A DNA stretch of 64,000 bases. It comes from Streptosporangium canum (GTDB taxonomy: Bacteria; Actinomycetota; Actinomycetes; Streptosporangiales; Streptosporangiaceae). The stretch lies in contig NZ_FOQY01000020.1 in assembly GCF_900113865.1 (NCBI RefSeq), positions 62,001 to 126,000 of the forward strand, written 5' to 3'. The notes under the pieces are model-generated. The model did no database searches. It was not told where the DNA came from and saw only the letters and a list, made by a program, of their open reading frames with translations. Positions 1 through 8,528 of this stretch are shown in pieces. A program made the translations under genes and the position numbers. Every line of letters begins with the position of its first letter. Positions within the stretch are counted from its first letter, which is position 1.

Positions 1-327
1 ATGGACCTCTACCAGCGGGTGGCCAGGGCCAACGGCGGCGAGCCGGACGCCGGGCGGCGACTGCTGTCGTGGGCCCGTGAGGCCGGTTTCTCCGACATCA
101 CGGCCACCTCCTCGACCTGGTGTTTCGCGACGCCGGAGGATCGCGCCTGGTGGGGCGGCATGTGGGCCGAGCGGATCCTGAGGTCCGACATGGCCCGCCA
201 GGCGCTGGCCTCGGGCGCGGCCACCGGCGACGACCTGCGCCGCGTCTCCGACGGCTGGCGGGCCTGGACCGCGGAGCGGGACGGCTGGCTGTCCCTGCTC
301 CACGGCGAGCTGATCTGCCGGGCCTGA
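1..327 (+). CDS. C-terminal part of a class I SAM-dependent methyltransferase (5' end outside window)
   Basis: The reading frame is open from the first base to a TGA at 325-327 and gives 108 residues. The sequence resembles the C-terminal third of UbiE/UbiG-like actinobacterial methyltransferases: a helix with VARANGGEPDAGRRL, then LLSWAREAGF and a hydrophobic strand, followed by aromatic W-rich helices. The SAM-binding GxGxG part is missing because it lies upstream of the window, so the ATG at base 1 is probably an internal methionine. A full protein of this type is about 260-280 residues. The substrate cannot be told. Confidence 0.7.
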   Translation: MDLYQRVARANGGEPDAGRRLLSWAREAGFSDITATSSTWCFATPEDRAWWGGMWAERILRSDMARQALASGAATGDDLRRVSDGWRAWTAERDGWLSLLHGELICRA

Positions 328-360
328 GCCCCGCGGCGAGCCGGTCCACCGGGCCCGCCC

Positions 361-449
361 CCGGCGCTCCTCGGGCGGGAGCCCGAAGAGGACGCCCCGG
401 CGCTCCGCGGGCGGGAGCCCGGAAGAGGGCCCTCCGCGGACGGGAGCCC
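361..449. repeat. Short imperfect direct repeats in a convergent intergenic region
   Basis: Two copies of an approximately 30-bp unit (361-390 and 397-427, core GCGGGAGCCCG) are followed by a degenerate third copy at about 428-449. They fill the gap between the methyltransferase end and the terminator hairpin. No coding signal is seen here. Confidence 0.55.
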
Positions 450-481
450 GGGGGCGCTCCGGGAATGGACGGAGCGCCCCC
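450..481. terminator. Bidirectional hairpin terminator
   Basis: A perfect 11-bp inverted repeat (GGGGGCGCTCC at 450-460 and its complement at 471-481) encloses a 10-base loop. It lies between the converging methyltransferase and carboxypeptidase genes. There is no U-tract, as is usual for GC-rich actinomycete terminators. Confidence 0.7.
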
Positions 482-488
482 GGAGCCG

Positions 489-2309
489 TCAGGGCTGTTG
501 GGTGATCTTGACGTTGTCGACGCCGGCCTCGACGAGCGAGGCGCCGGAGGCGTCGGCGGCCTCGATGAGGATCCGGACGCTCTGCCCGGCGTAGGAGGAG
601 ATGTCGACGCTTGAGGCGGCCCAGGCGCCGTTGCGGTTGGCGGCCGCGCCGAGCTGCTGGAAGACCTGGGTGGTGGTGGAGCCGACGACCTTGACGCGCA
701 GGTAGTCGGCGCTGGAGGCGTTGGAGCCGTGCGCGAGGTACCAGGAGAAGTTCAGCCTGAGCGTCCCGCCCGACGGCAGGGTGACGGCCGGTGACTGGAT
801 GGTGGTGGTGCCGCCGTCGATGTCGTGGTCTCCGGCGGCGGCGCCGGCCAGCCGTCCGGTGACCAGGTCGTTGCTGCCGCTGACGGTGGTGCCGAGCTGC
901 TTGGCGCCGCTGGAGGTGGTGGCCTCGGGGTCGCCGCGCTCCCACTGGCCGAGGGTGGCGGTGTCGGTGCCGCCCGGGTTGGCGGTCCAGCCGTTCGCCG
1001 TCTCGAACTCGTCGGAGTAGACCGTCACCGGCGGGGTCCCGGTGCCGCAGTACTGCGACTCCTTGCCGGTGATCCGGTAGACGCAGTCGGAGTACTCCAG
1101 GAAACGGAGCACGGCCTCCCGGTTGCGGGTCGTCTGCGGGACGATCTGCTCGTCGGGGGGGTAGAAACCCGGGGACCCGGTCGGATACATCTCGAAGGTG
1201 TAGCTGAAGATCTTGTGGACGCCCCACATCCAGTCGTCGATCGAGCCGTCGGTGATGTAGAGGTCACTGGCCTGCTCGGGGGTGTAGTTGTTGGTGGAGG
1301 CCATGTTCCGGCCCAGGGCCTCGAACGCGTCGTGGTCGTCCTGGGTCAGGCCGGGGGCGGTGTCGTTGTTGGTGTAGCCGTAGGGCCACAGGATCAGCTC
1401 GCCGTAGGTGTGCCAGTCGATGTGCGACTTGATCTGCTGCACGCCGCCGACCACCCGGCCGCGCACCCAGTCGGCGACCGCCCTGACCTCGGGCGCCGAC
1501 TCGCCGGCCGCGCCCCGGTAGGTGTCGCTGGAGGTGGAGCCGGAGGAGCCGCCGCAGCAGCCCCACTGGTAGGCCCAGTTGCGGTTGAGGTCGGTGCCCA
1601 CGGAGGACGAGCCGGAGTTGGGCTGCCGGTTCTTGCGCCAGGAGCGGTAGGAGCCGGAGGCGATGTCGTACTCGCCGCCGTCGGGGTTGAGGTCCGGCAT
1701 GATCCAGATCTCGCGCGAGTTCACCAGGCCGGTGATCCTGCCGTCGGTGCCGTAGCCGTCGGTGAGCAGGTTGAGGATGTAGAGCGCCATCTCGACCGTC
1801 AGGTGCTCCCGGGCGTGCTGGTGGTGGGTGAACAGCACCTCGGGCTCGTTCTCGTCCGTGCCGACGTTGTCGCTGATCTTGATGGCGATCAGGTCGCGGC
1901 CCTCGTAGGAGGTGCCGTAGCTGGTCTTGCGGGCGATCGCGGGGTGGTCGGCGACGATCTGGTTGATCGCGGCGGTCATCTCGGCGTAGTTGTGGTAGCC
2001 GGAGTCGGCCGGCGGGAAGTCGAAGGTCCGCAGGTCCGAGGGTGAGGGACGGGGGATCTTCGTGACGGTGTAGCCCAGCTTCTTGATCGCGGCGACCTCG
2101 GTCTCGCTCGCGGTGACCACGACCGAGGCGGGGTCCACCTGGTCGATGGCCGCGCCGGTGGCCGCGACCGCGCTGCGCTGCCGGGAGTCACTGGGGCCCT
2201 GCACCCTGTACTGGCTGTTCGGCGGCGGTTCGGCCGACGCCCCCGCCCCGGTGATGTCGAGGCATAACAGCGCCAGGACCGCGAATACCACGATCAGACG
2301 GCGTCTCAC
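489..2309 (-). CDS. Secreted M14 zinc carboxypeptidase with C-terminal jelly-roll-like domain
   Basis: A 606-residue exported metallocarboxypeptidase that would release C-terminal amino acids outside the cell. The GTG start is backed by a GAGGAGGGC Shine-Dalgarno at 2314-2322. Residues 1-26 form a signal peptide ending AGASA. The M14 catalytic domain spans about residues 100-415: zinc ligands H165 and E168 in HQHAREH, third ligand H300 in DWHTYGE, substrate arginine in DLNRNW (about 243), and catalytic E373 in YTFEMYP. After about residue 430 a domain with DEFET, a jelly-roll-like strand pattern and a final VDNVKI resembles secreted-enzyme accessory domains that bind ligand or assist folding. 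It is transcribed alone and ends at the hairpin at 450-481. The precise specificity (A or B type) is not determinable. Confidence 0.93.
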   Translation of the reverse strand: MRRRLIVVFAVLALLCLDITGAGASAEPPPNSQYRVQGPSDSRQRSAVAATGAAIDQVDPASVVVTASETEVAAIKKLGYTVTKIPRPSPSDLRTFDFPPADSGYHNYAEMTAAINQIVADHPAIARKTSYGTSYEGRDLIAIKISDNVGTDENEPEVLFTHHQHAREHLTVEMALYILNLLTDGYGTDGRITGLVNSREIWIMPDLNPDGGEYDIASGSYRSWRKNRQPNSGSSSVGTDLNRNWAYQWGCCGGSSGSTSSDTYRGAAGESAPEVRAVADWVRGRVVGGVQQIKSHIDWHTYGELILWPYGYTNNDTAPGLTQDDHDAFEALGRNMASTNNYTPEQASDLYITDGSIDDWMWGVHKIFSYTFEMYPTGSPGFYPPDEQIVPQTTRNREAVLRFLEYSDCVYRITGKESQYCGTGTPPVTVYSDEFETANGWTANPGGTDTATLGQWERGDPEATTSSGAKQLGTTVSGSNDLVTGRLAGAAAGDHDIDGGTTTIQSPAVTLPSGGTLRLNFSWYLAHGSNASSADYLRVKVVGSTTTQVFQQLGAAANRNGAWAASSVDISSYAGQSVRILIEAADASGASLVEAGVDNVKITQQP

Positions 2310-2447
2310 CTGCGCCCTCCTCAGACGCGTGATCTAGGGGGTTGTCGCGCGTCTGCACTGAGAGTCAGGCAAATATGTCGATCGGCAAAGACCCAAAATT
2401 TCGGGCTTGTACGGCTTTCGCGCACAGCGCGCCGAAAGTCGCACGGG

Positions 2448-2852
2448 TCAGAAGCGGACCTCGAACCAGACGGTCCTGGGCCCGCCGTCGTCGTCCCGGA
2501 TCCCCCACCGGTCGGCGAGCAGGTCCACCAGGAACATCCCGCGCCCGCTCTCCGCGTCCGGCTCGTTGCGCACGTGCGGCGCCGACAGCCCCGACCCGGC
2601 GTCGGAGACCTCCACCAGCACGACGCCGGAGCTCACCGCCACGGTCATCGCCACCCTCCCGCCGTCGCCCGAGCACGAGTGGACCACCGAGTTCGTCACC
2701 ACCTCGCTCACCAGCAGGACGACGTCGTCGGAGGCGGGATGCCCCTCCCCGAGGAGCTCCCTGACCCGGTGGCGGGCCGTCGACACCGACTCCGGCACCC
2801 CTCGCAGGGTGACGGTCGACCGGGGCGGGACGGTCCGCTGCTCGAGCGTCAT
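2448..2852 (-). CDS. HATPase_c anti-sigma-factor-like ATP-binding protein (RsbW/SpoIIAB type)
   Basis: A 134-residue GHKL-fold protein. The N-box is LLVSEVVTNSVVH, the G1 box is VSDAGSG and the G2 box is GRGMFLVDLLADRWG, all expected for RsbW-like kinases of this length. I use the ATG at 2852, preceded by a GTGAGG-like Shine-Dalgarno, rather than an upstream start at 2912, because the extra 20 residues are cysteine-rich and unlike the family. It diverges from the XRE regulator and, with the DUF397 gene, forms a WhiJ/AbaA-type trio known from Streptomyces. Family knowledge suggests a role in development or antibiotic control through partner binding. Its target is unknown. Confidence 0.85.
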   Translation of the reverse strand: MTLEQRTVPPRSTVTLRGVPESVSTARHRVRELLGEGHPASDDVVLLVSEVVTNSVVHSCSGDGGRVAMTVAVSSGVVLVEVSDAGSGLSAPHVRNEPDAESGRGMFLVDLLADRWGIRDDDGGPRTVWFEVRF

Positions 2853-2942
2853 GGCTGGCCTCACTCTCCGACATGCACATTCACATGCACATCGCGCTCC
2901 GAGATGGCACACTCACTCACGGTGAACTGTTCTATCAGGGAC

Positions 2943-2961
2943 TTCAATAGCTCATATTGAA
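2943..2961. promoter_or_regulatory. Dyad TTCAATA-N5-TATTGAA upstream of the XRE regulator
   Basis: A perfect 7-bp dyad with a 5-base spacer sits in the 146-bp divergent region, ending 38 bases before the XRE start codon. It is strikingly AT-rich for this genome. A binding site for the adjacent XRE protein is a reasonable guess, giving autoregulation and control of the divergent ATPase gene. Confidence 0.5.
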
Positions 2962-2998
2962 ATTCCACAGTTTCCTTCCCCCGGATGGAGGTACGTGC

Positions 2999-3874
2999 AT
3001 GGCTTCCCGGCGCAGTCCCACGGCCCGCCATCGCCGTCTGATGACGGAACTGAACCGCCTTCGGGAGGCCAGCGGGCTGACGCGGGCGGAGGTGGCCGAG
3101 CGGATCGGCTCCACCGACACCACCGTCTGGAGATACGAGACGGGGCTGACCCGTCCCAAACCCTCCGACGTGGCGGCCCTCACCGATGTGTACGGCGTGA
3201 CCGGAGAGGCCCGGGACTCCCTGATCCAGATGGCCAGGGACGCCCGCAAGCGGGGCTGGTGGCACCGGCACCGGCAGGCCCTCAAACCCGGTTTCGACTC
3301 CTACATCGGGCTGGAGGCGGAGGCGTCGGTGGTGCGCTCGTACGAGCCGCTGGTCGTCCCCGGCCTGATGCAGACCGAGCCGTACGCGCGTGCCGTCATC
3401 GAGGCGACCGCCCTCACCCACGCCCCTTCAGCGGTCGATGAGAAGGTCGCCGTGCGCGTCTCGCGCCAGCAGTTGCTGCACGGCCCCGGTGACCCGATCC
3501 AACTCGTCGCCGTGCTCGACGAGGCAGTGCTCCGGCGTCAGGTCGGCGGCCCGGGGGTGATGCGCGAGCAGCTGGAACACCTGCTCGATCTCGGCAGGCT
3601 GCCCAATGTGGAGATCCGGGTGATCCCGTTCTCCGCTGGGGCGCACGCCGCGATGGACGGCAAGTTCTGCCTGCTCAGCTTCCCCGAGGCCGGCGATCCC
3701 GACCTCGTCTACCTGGAACAGGCGGCGAGCGGGCTCGTACCGGAGGACCCGGAGGAGGTGCGCCGCTACACCCTCATGTTCGGGAGCCTGTCGGCACTGG
3801 CTCTCGGCGCGGAGGCGTCGGCCACCTTCATCGCCCAGATGGCGAAGAGTTGTTCCAACCAACCACAGGAATGA
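2999..3874 (+). CDS. XRE-family regulator with DUF5753 (WhiJ-like)
   Basis: A 291-residue DNA-binding regulator. The ATG at 2999 follows a GGATGGAGG Shine-Dalgarno at 2983-2991, which decides against the in-frame ATG at 2957. A helix-turn-helix fills about residues 12-68 (LREASGLTRAEVAERIG, then TDTTVWRYETG). The rest, about 90-280, is DUF5753 with the family landmarks SYEPLVVPGLMQTEPYARA, RQQLL and LPNVEIRVIPF. These regulators are paired with DUF397 proteins across actinomycetes. Here the DUF397 gene follows 12 bases downstream, so the two are surely cotranscribed. Confidence 0.92.
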   Translation: MASRRSPTARHRRLMTELNRLREASGLTRAEVAERIGSTDTTVWRYETGLTRPKPSDVAALTDVYGVTGEARDSLIQMARDARKRGWWHRHRQALKPGFDSYIGLEAEASVVRSYEPLVVPGLMQTEPYARAVIEATALTHAPSAVDEKVAVRVSRQQLLHGPGDPIQLVAVLDEAVLRRQVGGPGVMREQLEHLLDLGRLPNVEIRVIPFSAGAHAAMDGKFCLLSFPEAGDPDLVYLEQAASGLVPEDPEEVRRYTLMFGSLSALALGAEASATFIAQMAKSCSNQPQE

Positions 3875-3886
3875 GAGGAAGAGAGA

Positions 3887-4132
3887 GTGCGGGGGTCCAC
3901 GATGGATCTGTCCAGCGTCATGTGGCGCAAGAGCAGCCGCAGCACCAACGGAGGTGACTGCGTCGAAGTGGCGATCGTGCCCGGCGACCCGGCCCTGGCC
4001 GGACACAAGGCCGACGCCGATGAGCTCTACCTCGTCCGCGACTCCAAGGATCCGGACGGCCCGGCGCTGGCGTTCACCCAACGTGAGTGGGACGCCTTCG
4101 TCGGCGGCGTGAAGGACGGCGAGTTCGGCTGA
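3887..4132 (+). CDS. DUF397 domain protein, partner of the XRE regulator
   Basis: An 81-residue protein with the DUF397 hallmarks WRKSSRS, GGDCVEVA, VRDSKDPDGPALAFT and a final W-F. A GTG start at 3887 is well placed behind GAGGAAGAGA. An ATG at 3902 would give a 76-residue product and is also possible. The upstream XRE stop is 12 bases away. Family work treats DUF397 proteins as modulators of their XRE partners. The gene ends in a 13-bp hairpin at 4140-4169, closing the unit. Confidence 0.9.
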   Translation: MRGSTMDLSSVMWRKSSRSTNGGDCVEVAIVPGDPALAGHKADADELYLVRDSKDPDGPALAFTQREWDAFVGGVKDGEFG

Positions 4133-4139
4133 GACGTCC

Positions 4140-4169
4140 CCGGGGGGACCGGAGCACCGGTCCCCCCGG
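4140..4169. terminator. Strong hairpin terminator
   Basis: A perfect 13-bp inverted repeat (4140-4152 and 4157-4169) with a 4-base loop AGCA lies 8 bases after the DUF397 stop and before the converging GH3 gene. Confidence 0.8.
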
Positions 4170-4273
4170 AGATATCGGCGGCGCCGGCACTCCGGCGCGG
4201 CTCCCCCGCGGTCGCGGCGAGGCACACAGTCCGCGCATGCCGTTCAGGGAGGCCGCGTCCACAGGCGTCATGG

Positions 4274-6976
4274 CTAGGTCAGGCTGTCGCAGCTCCTGGC
4301 GTCGGCGTCCTTGGCCGCCTTCGGCACCCACCGGACGTTGGCGAACGACGTGGAGAACGCGCCGTCGGTGTAGACGAGGAACGGCGTGTTGACCGCCTCC
4401 AGGTCGAGGCCCGCGGCCGCGAAGCAGGCGATCGGGATCTTGACCGTCGACTTGGTCCCGACCGGGAGCCCCTGGAACAGCGACGTCGCCGCCACCTCCG
4501 ACATGCACGGATAGCCGCAGTGGACGCCGATCACGGTCCTCGACGCCGGAGCCTGGTGGACGATGGTGTCGAAGACCAGGGCCGCGTCGGCGTTGAGGTA
4601 GCCCCGCAGATCGGTCCCCTTGGCCGGGTCCTGCATGTAGAACTGCGCCGGTCCGCCGCCGTTCCAGGTCACCTTCAGGCCGTCCTGCTGCACGTTGACG
4701 TCGGAGCGCACCACGCCGATCGCGGCGTGGGCCGCCTCACCGTCGACGCCGATCTCGGTGCCGCCCCAGTTGTCGGCGGAGCCGATCAGGCCCTTGTACG
4801 GCGGGACGTCCGCCCGGTTGTAGATCTCCAGGTCCTCGCTCGCCTCCCCGCCGCCGCCCGGCTGGCCGCAGCCGAAGGGAGGGGCGGTCTCGTCGAGCGT
4901 CCCGACCGAGCCGCTCTGCCCGTCGCGCAGGCCGTAGCCCAGCGGGAAGAGCGGGTCGTAGCCCTCGTCGCCCGGGTTGAGCGGCGACTGGCAGGCGCTC
5001 TTCGGCCAGGAGTACGACAGCCTGCCGGTGTATCCGCCGCCCCGGTGCGAGCCCCGGACGAGCAGGTCCGCGACACCGCCGCCCTCGGTGCCCGGCAGCC
5101 AGGCCGCGACGAAGGCGTCGGAGCGGTTGAGCTCCTTGTTGACCCAGAGCGGGCGGCCGGTGACGTAGACGGTCACCACGGGAGTGCCCTTGCCGCTGAC
5201 CTTGTCCAGCACGGCGAGGTCGCCGGGGTGGAGCTTGGCCGCCTCCAACGTGCGCCGTCCGAGGTCGCCGACCCCCTCGGCGTACGGCGTCTCGCCGATC
5301 ACCGCGACGACCGCGTCGTACGCCGCGGGATCGGCGCCGTCGGCCGTCTCGCTGAAGGTGACGTTCGCCTCGCCCAGCGCCTGCCGAAGGCCGCCGAGGA
5401 TCGTCGTGCCGCCCGGGAAGTCGGCGTTGGTGTTGCCGGTGCCCTGCCAGGTGAGGGTCCAGCCACCGGTCTGGTTCTGCATGCTGTCGGCGCTCTTGCC
5501 GACCACGAGCACCTTGGAGTTCCTGGCCAGCGGCAGGACCTTGCCGTTGTTCTTGAGCAGGACCTGCGACCTGCGGACGGCCTCGCGGGCGAGCTTCCCG
5601 GCCTCCAGGGCGCCGGCCGAGCCGGCCAGGGCCCGTTCGGACGGTTTCGGCGCGCTGAGCACTCCGGCGCGCAGCTTCACCCGCAGGATCCGCGTGACCG
5701 CGTCGTCGATGCGCGCCATCGGGATCTCACCGGCTTCGACCTGCGCGATCGTGTTGGCGATGAACGCCTTCCAGTCGTTGGGCACCATCACGACGTCCAG
5801 GCCGGCGTTGATGGCGCGCGCGCAGCTCGCGTTGGTGCACCCGGCGACCTGGCCGATGCCGTTCCAGTCGGAGACGACGACGCCGTCGAAGCCCATCTTC
5901 CGCTTGAGGATGTCGTCGAGGGCGCGCCTGCTGCCGTGCAGCTTGCCCTCGTCGATGCCGAGGTCGGCGTTCGTCCAGCTGTTGAAGGAGGCCATCACGG
6001 TCTGGGCTCCGGCCGCGAGCGCGCCGTAGTAGCCCTGACCGTGAATGTTGATCATCTCGGCCTCGGAGGAGGGGTTCACCCCCTGGTCGACCCCCTTGAG
6101 GGTGCCGCCGTCGCCGATGAAGTGCTTGGCGGTGGCGATGACGCCCCGGTCGCCGATGCCGCGCGGGTGCCTGCCCTGCAGGCCGTTGACGGCCTCGTAG
6201 CCGTAGGCCCGGGTGATCCGGGGGTCTTCGGAGAAGCCCTCGTAGGTGCGGCCCCACCGGTCGTCCCGGACGACGGCGAGCGTGGGCGCGAAGGCCCAGT
6301 CCTGGCCGGTCGCGCGGATCTGCTCGGCGGTGGCCGATCCGATGTCGCGGACGAGGCACGGGTCGTGCGCGGCGCCCAGTCCGATGTTGTGGGGGAAGAC
6401 CGTCGCGCCGTAGACGTTGTTGTTGCCGTGGACGGCGTCGATGCCCCAGATGACCGGGATCTTCGTCCTGCTGCCGACGGACGCCTCCCAGTAGGCGTCG
6501 GCGAGGTCGAGCCAGGCCCGGGGCGAGGCGTGCTTGTCACGGCCGGGCCATGAGCCGCCGCCGTTGAGCACCGAGCCGATGGCGTACTGCCCGACCTCCG
6601 CAGGGGTGATCGCGGCGATCTCCGGCTGCGTCATCTGCCCGACCTTCTCAGCGAGGGTCATGCCGGCGAGGATCTTCGCCACCCGCTTCTCGTCGGCCGG
6701 GTTCCGCTTGATCCGGCTCTTGACCTTGGGCCAGCCGGAGAGCGTTTGCAGGCTGCTTTCGATGCGGGCGCAGCCGTCGGGGCCGATGGGCGGCCGGCCG
6801 ATCCCGGGCTGCCGGGTGACCTTCGCCGACCCGGCGGCCTCCGCGGCGGCGGCTCCCCCTGCGGTCTCGGCTCCCGCTCCGGGGGCGCCGACGGTGCCTC
6901 CGACCAGGAGATTCATGCTCACCAGCGCCGCAAGCGCGCTCCGGCGGGCGCGTGGTCGCGCGAGGGGTCCAGTCAT
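4274..6976 (-). CDS. Secreted glycoside hydrolase family 3 exo-beta-glucosidase
   Basis: A 900-residue exported GH3 enzyme expected to remove terminal glucose from beta-glucans or cello-oligosaccharides. Residues 1-36 form a signal peptide ending PGAGA. The (beta/alpha)8 domain carries KHFIGDGGT at about 285 and the catalytic nucleophile Asp at about 370 in GVVVSDWNG. The alpha/beta sandwich with RSQVLLKNNGKVLPL follows, then a C-terminal domain (about 730-890) resembling the galactose-binding-like end of marine ExoP exo-glucanases. A LacI-type palindrome and a promoter lie upstream, suggesting sugar-responsive repression. The msiK gene for the shared sugar-import ATPase is in the same window, which fits a glucan-degrading lifestyle. 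Confidence 0.93.
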   Translation of the reverse strand: MTGPLARPRARRSALAALVSMNLLVGGTVGAPGAGAETAGGAAAAEAAGSAKVTRQPGIGRPPIGPDGCARIESSLQTLSGWPKVKSRIKRNPADEKRVAKILAGMTLAEKVGQMTQPEIAAITPAEVGQYAIGSVLNGGGSWPGRDKHASPRAWLDLADAYWEASVGSRTKIPVIWGIDAVHGNNNVYGATVFPHNIGLGAAHDPCLVRDIGSATAEQIRATGQDWAFAPTLAVVRDDRWGRTYEGFSEDPRITRAYGYEAVNGLQGRHPRGIGDRGVIATAKHFIGDGGTLKGVDQGVNPSSEAEMINIHGQGYYGALAAGAQTVMASFNSWTNADLGIDEGKLHGSRRALDDILKRKMGFDGVVVSDWNGIGQVAGCTNASCARAINAGLDVVMVPNDWKAFIANTIAQVEAGEIPMARIDDAVTRILRVKLRAGVLSAPKPSERALAGSAGALEAGKLAREAVRRSQVLLKNNGKVLPLARNSKVLVVGKSADSMQNQTGGWTLTWQGTGNTNADFPGGTTILGGLRQALGEANVTFSETADGADPAAYDAVVAVIGETPYAEGVGDLGRRTLEAAKLHPGDLAVLDKVSGKGTPVVTVYVTGRPLWVNKELNRSDAFVAAWLPGTEGGGVADLLVRGSHRGGGYTGRLSYSWPKSACQSPLNPGDEGYDPLFPLGYGLRDGQSGSVGTLDETAPPFGCGQPGGGGEASEDLEIYNRADVPPYKGLIGSADNWGGTEIGVDGEAAHAAIGVVRSDVNVQQDGLKVTWNGGGPAQFYMQDPAKGTDLRGYLNADAALVFDTIVHQAPASRTVIGVHCGYPCMSEVAATSLFQGLPVGTKSTVKIPIACFAAAGLDLEAVNTPFLVYTDGAFSTSFANVRWVPKAAKDADARSCDSLT

Positions 6977-7039
6977 CGGCAGTCCGTTCTCGAAAACACG
7001 GCAACGGTCACGGCGGCCTCACGGGACCGCGTTGCGCAG

Positions 7040-7069
7040 ATCTTGACCCTGCGGGGACGGCCGGGTCAA
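7040..7069 (-). promoter_or_regulatory. Predicted promoter of the GH3 gene
   Basis: Read on the minus strand, TTGACC (7069-7064) and CAAGAT (7045-7040) are separated by 18 bases, a good match to sigma-70-type actinomycete promoters. The transcript would have a leader of about 55 bases. The -35 hexamer also lies in a TTGACCC/GGGTCAA dyad (7043-7049, 7063-7069). Confidence 0.5.
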
Positions 7070-7075
7070 TAGTTT

Positions 7076-7093
7076 CGAGAGAGCGCTCTCTCG
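7076..7093. promoter_or_regulatory. LacI/CebR-type operator palindrome
   Basis: CGAGAGAGCGCTCTCTCG is a perfect 18-bp palindrome with the GAGCGCTC core known from CebR operators (TGGGAGCGCTCCCA) of Streptomyces. It lies just upstream of the predicted -35 of the GH3 gene, so cello-oligosaccharide control of that gene is likely. The flanks differ from the CebR consensus, so a related LacI repressor is equally possible. Confidence 0.7.
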
Positions 7094-7426
7094 TAAATTG
7101 GGATTTCCACCACCCTCACCTCCCGGACCTCGTCCCGCCACCGCCGCCGGCCGGGCCGCCGCCGGATTTGGGTCTAGCCAGGGGCCGACGGCTGAACTAG
7201 CTTCCGAAAAAGGTGTCCAGCCGGAGGAGCGTCGATGCCCGGGACCGCGGAGGCACTCACGCCCTCCCGGCGGCCCGCACCACGGCGGCGCTCTCCGGCG
7301 AGCCGAACCCACGGTGGAGCCGCGTGCCCGGATCGGGCGGCGCGTGCGCGAGCGGACCGCCGGGGCCCGACCGGCCTCGCGGTGAGCGCGAGAACCCGTT
7401 GAGCCACCGCCCCTGGAGGTCTCCCC
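7094..7426. other. Gene-free spacer between the GH3 operator and the SDR gene
   Basis: The open frames here lack codon bias and resemble no protein I know. The only signals seen are the AGGT-type Shine-Dalgarno (CTGGAGGT, about 7413-7420) for the following SDR and, at the left edge, the GH3 operator. Confidence 0.5.
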
Positions 7427-8260
7427 ATGCCCACAGTCCTCTCCCATCCCGACCGGCGGCCGGTCCTGGTGACCGGGGCCTCCTCGGGCGTCGGCTCGGC
7501 CGTGGCCGTCGGGCTGGCGGCGGCCGGGTACCCGGTCGCGCTGGGGGCCCGCCGTACCGCGATCTGCGAGGAGCTGGCGGAGAGGATCCGCGCCGACGGC
7601 GGGGAGGCGGTGGCGCTGGCGCTTGATGTCACATCGGACGAGTCGGTCTCTTTTTTTGTCGCCGAGGCTGAACAAGCGTTAGGTGCGGTAGAGGTGGTCG
7701 TGACGTGCGCGGGCGAGGTGACGCCGGAGAACGCCTACGAGACCGCCACCCCCGACTTCGAGGCGCAGCTCCAGCTCAACCTGGTCGGCACCCAGCGGTT
7801 CGTGGCCAGGGTGGCCCCCGCGATGGCCGCGCGGCGGCGCGGCGACATCGTGTTCGTCAGCTCCGACGTCGTACGGCTGCCGCGCCCCCGGATGGGCGCC
7901 TACGTCGCCGCCAAGAACGGCGTGGAGGGCCTGGCCAGGGCGATGCAGATGGAGCTGGAGGGCACCGGGGTCCGCGCGTCGATCCTGCGGCCGGGGCCGA
8001 CGCTCTCGGGGGTGGGGTCCACCTGGCCGGTGGAGGTGCTGCAGGCCGTGCTGGACGACTGGGTCAGGTTCGGGCTGGCCCGGCACGACCGCTTCCTCCA
8101 GCCTCGCGACGTGGCGGCGGCCGTACTGGCCGTGATCTCCATGCCGCGCGGCGCGCACGTCACCCTGCTGGAGGTCGAGCCGGAGGCGCCCCTGCGGGAG
8201 GCCGGTCCGGAGCGCGGGACGGCGGCGCCCCGCGAGACGGGACGGGAGGGCGACCGGTGA
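7427..8260 (+). CDS. Short-chain dehydrogenase/reductase
   Basis: A 277-residue classical SDR using NAD(P)(H). The nucleotide-binding motif TGASSGVGS is at residues 16-24, the structural motif is CAGE in place of NNAG (about 94), the serine is in FVSSD (about 145), and the catalytic pair is Y159 and K163 in YVAAK. Starting at ATG 7427 behind CTGGAGGT gives the normal Rossmann N-terminus. The C-terminal 20 residues are charged, low in complexity and probably disordered. Substrate is unknown and no pathway neighbour is seen. A T8 run near 7650 is unusual in this GC-rich context but is in frame. Confidence 0.88.
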   Translation: MPTVLSHPDRRPVLVTGASSGVGSAVAVGLAAAGYPVALGARRTAICEELAERIRADGGEAVALALDVTSDESVSFFVAEAEQALGAVEVVVTCAGEVTPENAYETATPDFEAQLQLNLVGTQRFVARVAPAMAARRRGDIVFVSSDVVRLPRPRMGAYVAAKNGVEGLARAMQMELEGTGVRASILRPGPTLSGVGSTWPVEVLQAVLDDWVRFGLARHDRFLQPRDVAAAVLAVISMPRGAHVTLLEVEPEAPLREAGPERGTAAPRETGREGDR

Positions 8261-8333
8261 GCACGGACCCGCCCGTGGCGGCCGGGGGCGATCAGGCCGG
8301 TGAGCGCGGACCCGCCTGTGACGTCCGGGGGCG
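8254..8333. repeat. 37-bp imperfect direct repeat
   Basis: Copies at 8254-8290 and 8297-8333 differ at about four positions. The first spans the SDR stop codon, so the repeat looks like a local duplication of the gene end. Confidence 0.65.
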
Positions 8334-8394
8334 TTCGGGGGCGGTCAGGTCACCGAAGGCGGCCGGACCTGTAACATCCACCCCTCCTTGACAC

Positions 8395-8412
8395 GACATA
8401 TTGGTATATGTC
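8395..8412. promoter_or_regulatory. Dyad GACATAT-N4-ATATGTC next to a TTGACA box
   Basis: A perfect 7-bp dyad overlaps the region just downstream of a consensus -35 hexamer TTGACA (8388-8393). No good -10 is seen at 17 bases. ATGT/ACAT-type half sites are typical of PadR or TetR operators, so repressed expression of the downstream carboxymuconolactone-decarboxylase-like gene is plausible. No regulator gene is adjacent. Confidence 0.5.
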
Positions 8413-8528
8413 AGGACTCTTGGCGAGAGGGAGCTATCACTGGCGCTGGAACTGGCCAAGGATGAAGAGGACGGACGCCCTCTCCGCACTCGCCCCGGAT
8501 CGGCCGGCTGACGGACTCGGAGTGCCCC

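Noticed and set aside
825-2045. Long open frame opposite the M14 carboxypeptidase
   Set aside because: Gly/Val/Arg-rich product typical of antisense frames in GC-rich genes; the minus-strand protein has full catalytic motifs.
4520-6553. 677-codon open frame opposite the GH3 gene
   Set aside because: Antisense shadow; no domain, and the GH3 reading frame is certain.
8257-8391. 44-codon ORF overlapping the SDR stop
   Set aside because: Formed by the 37-bp direct repeat; no similarity and no independent ribosome site.
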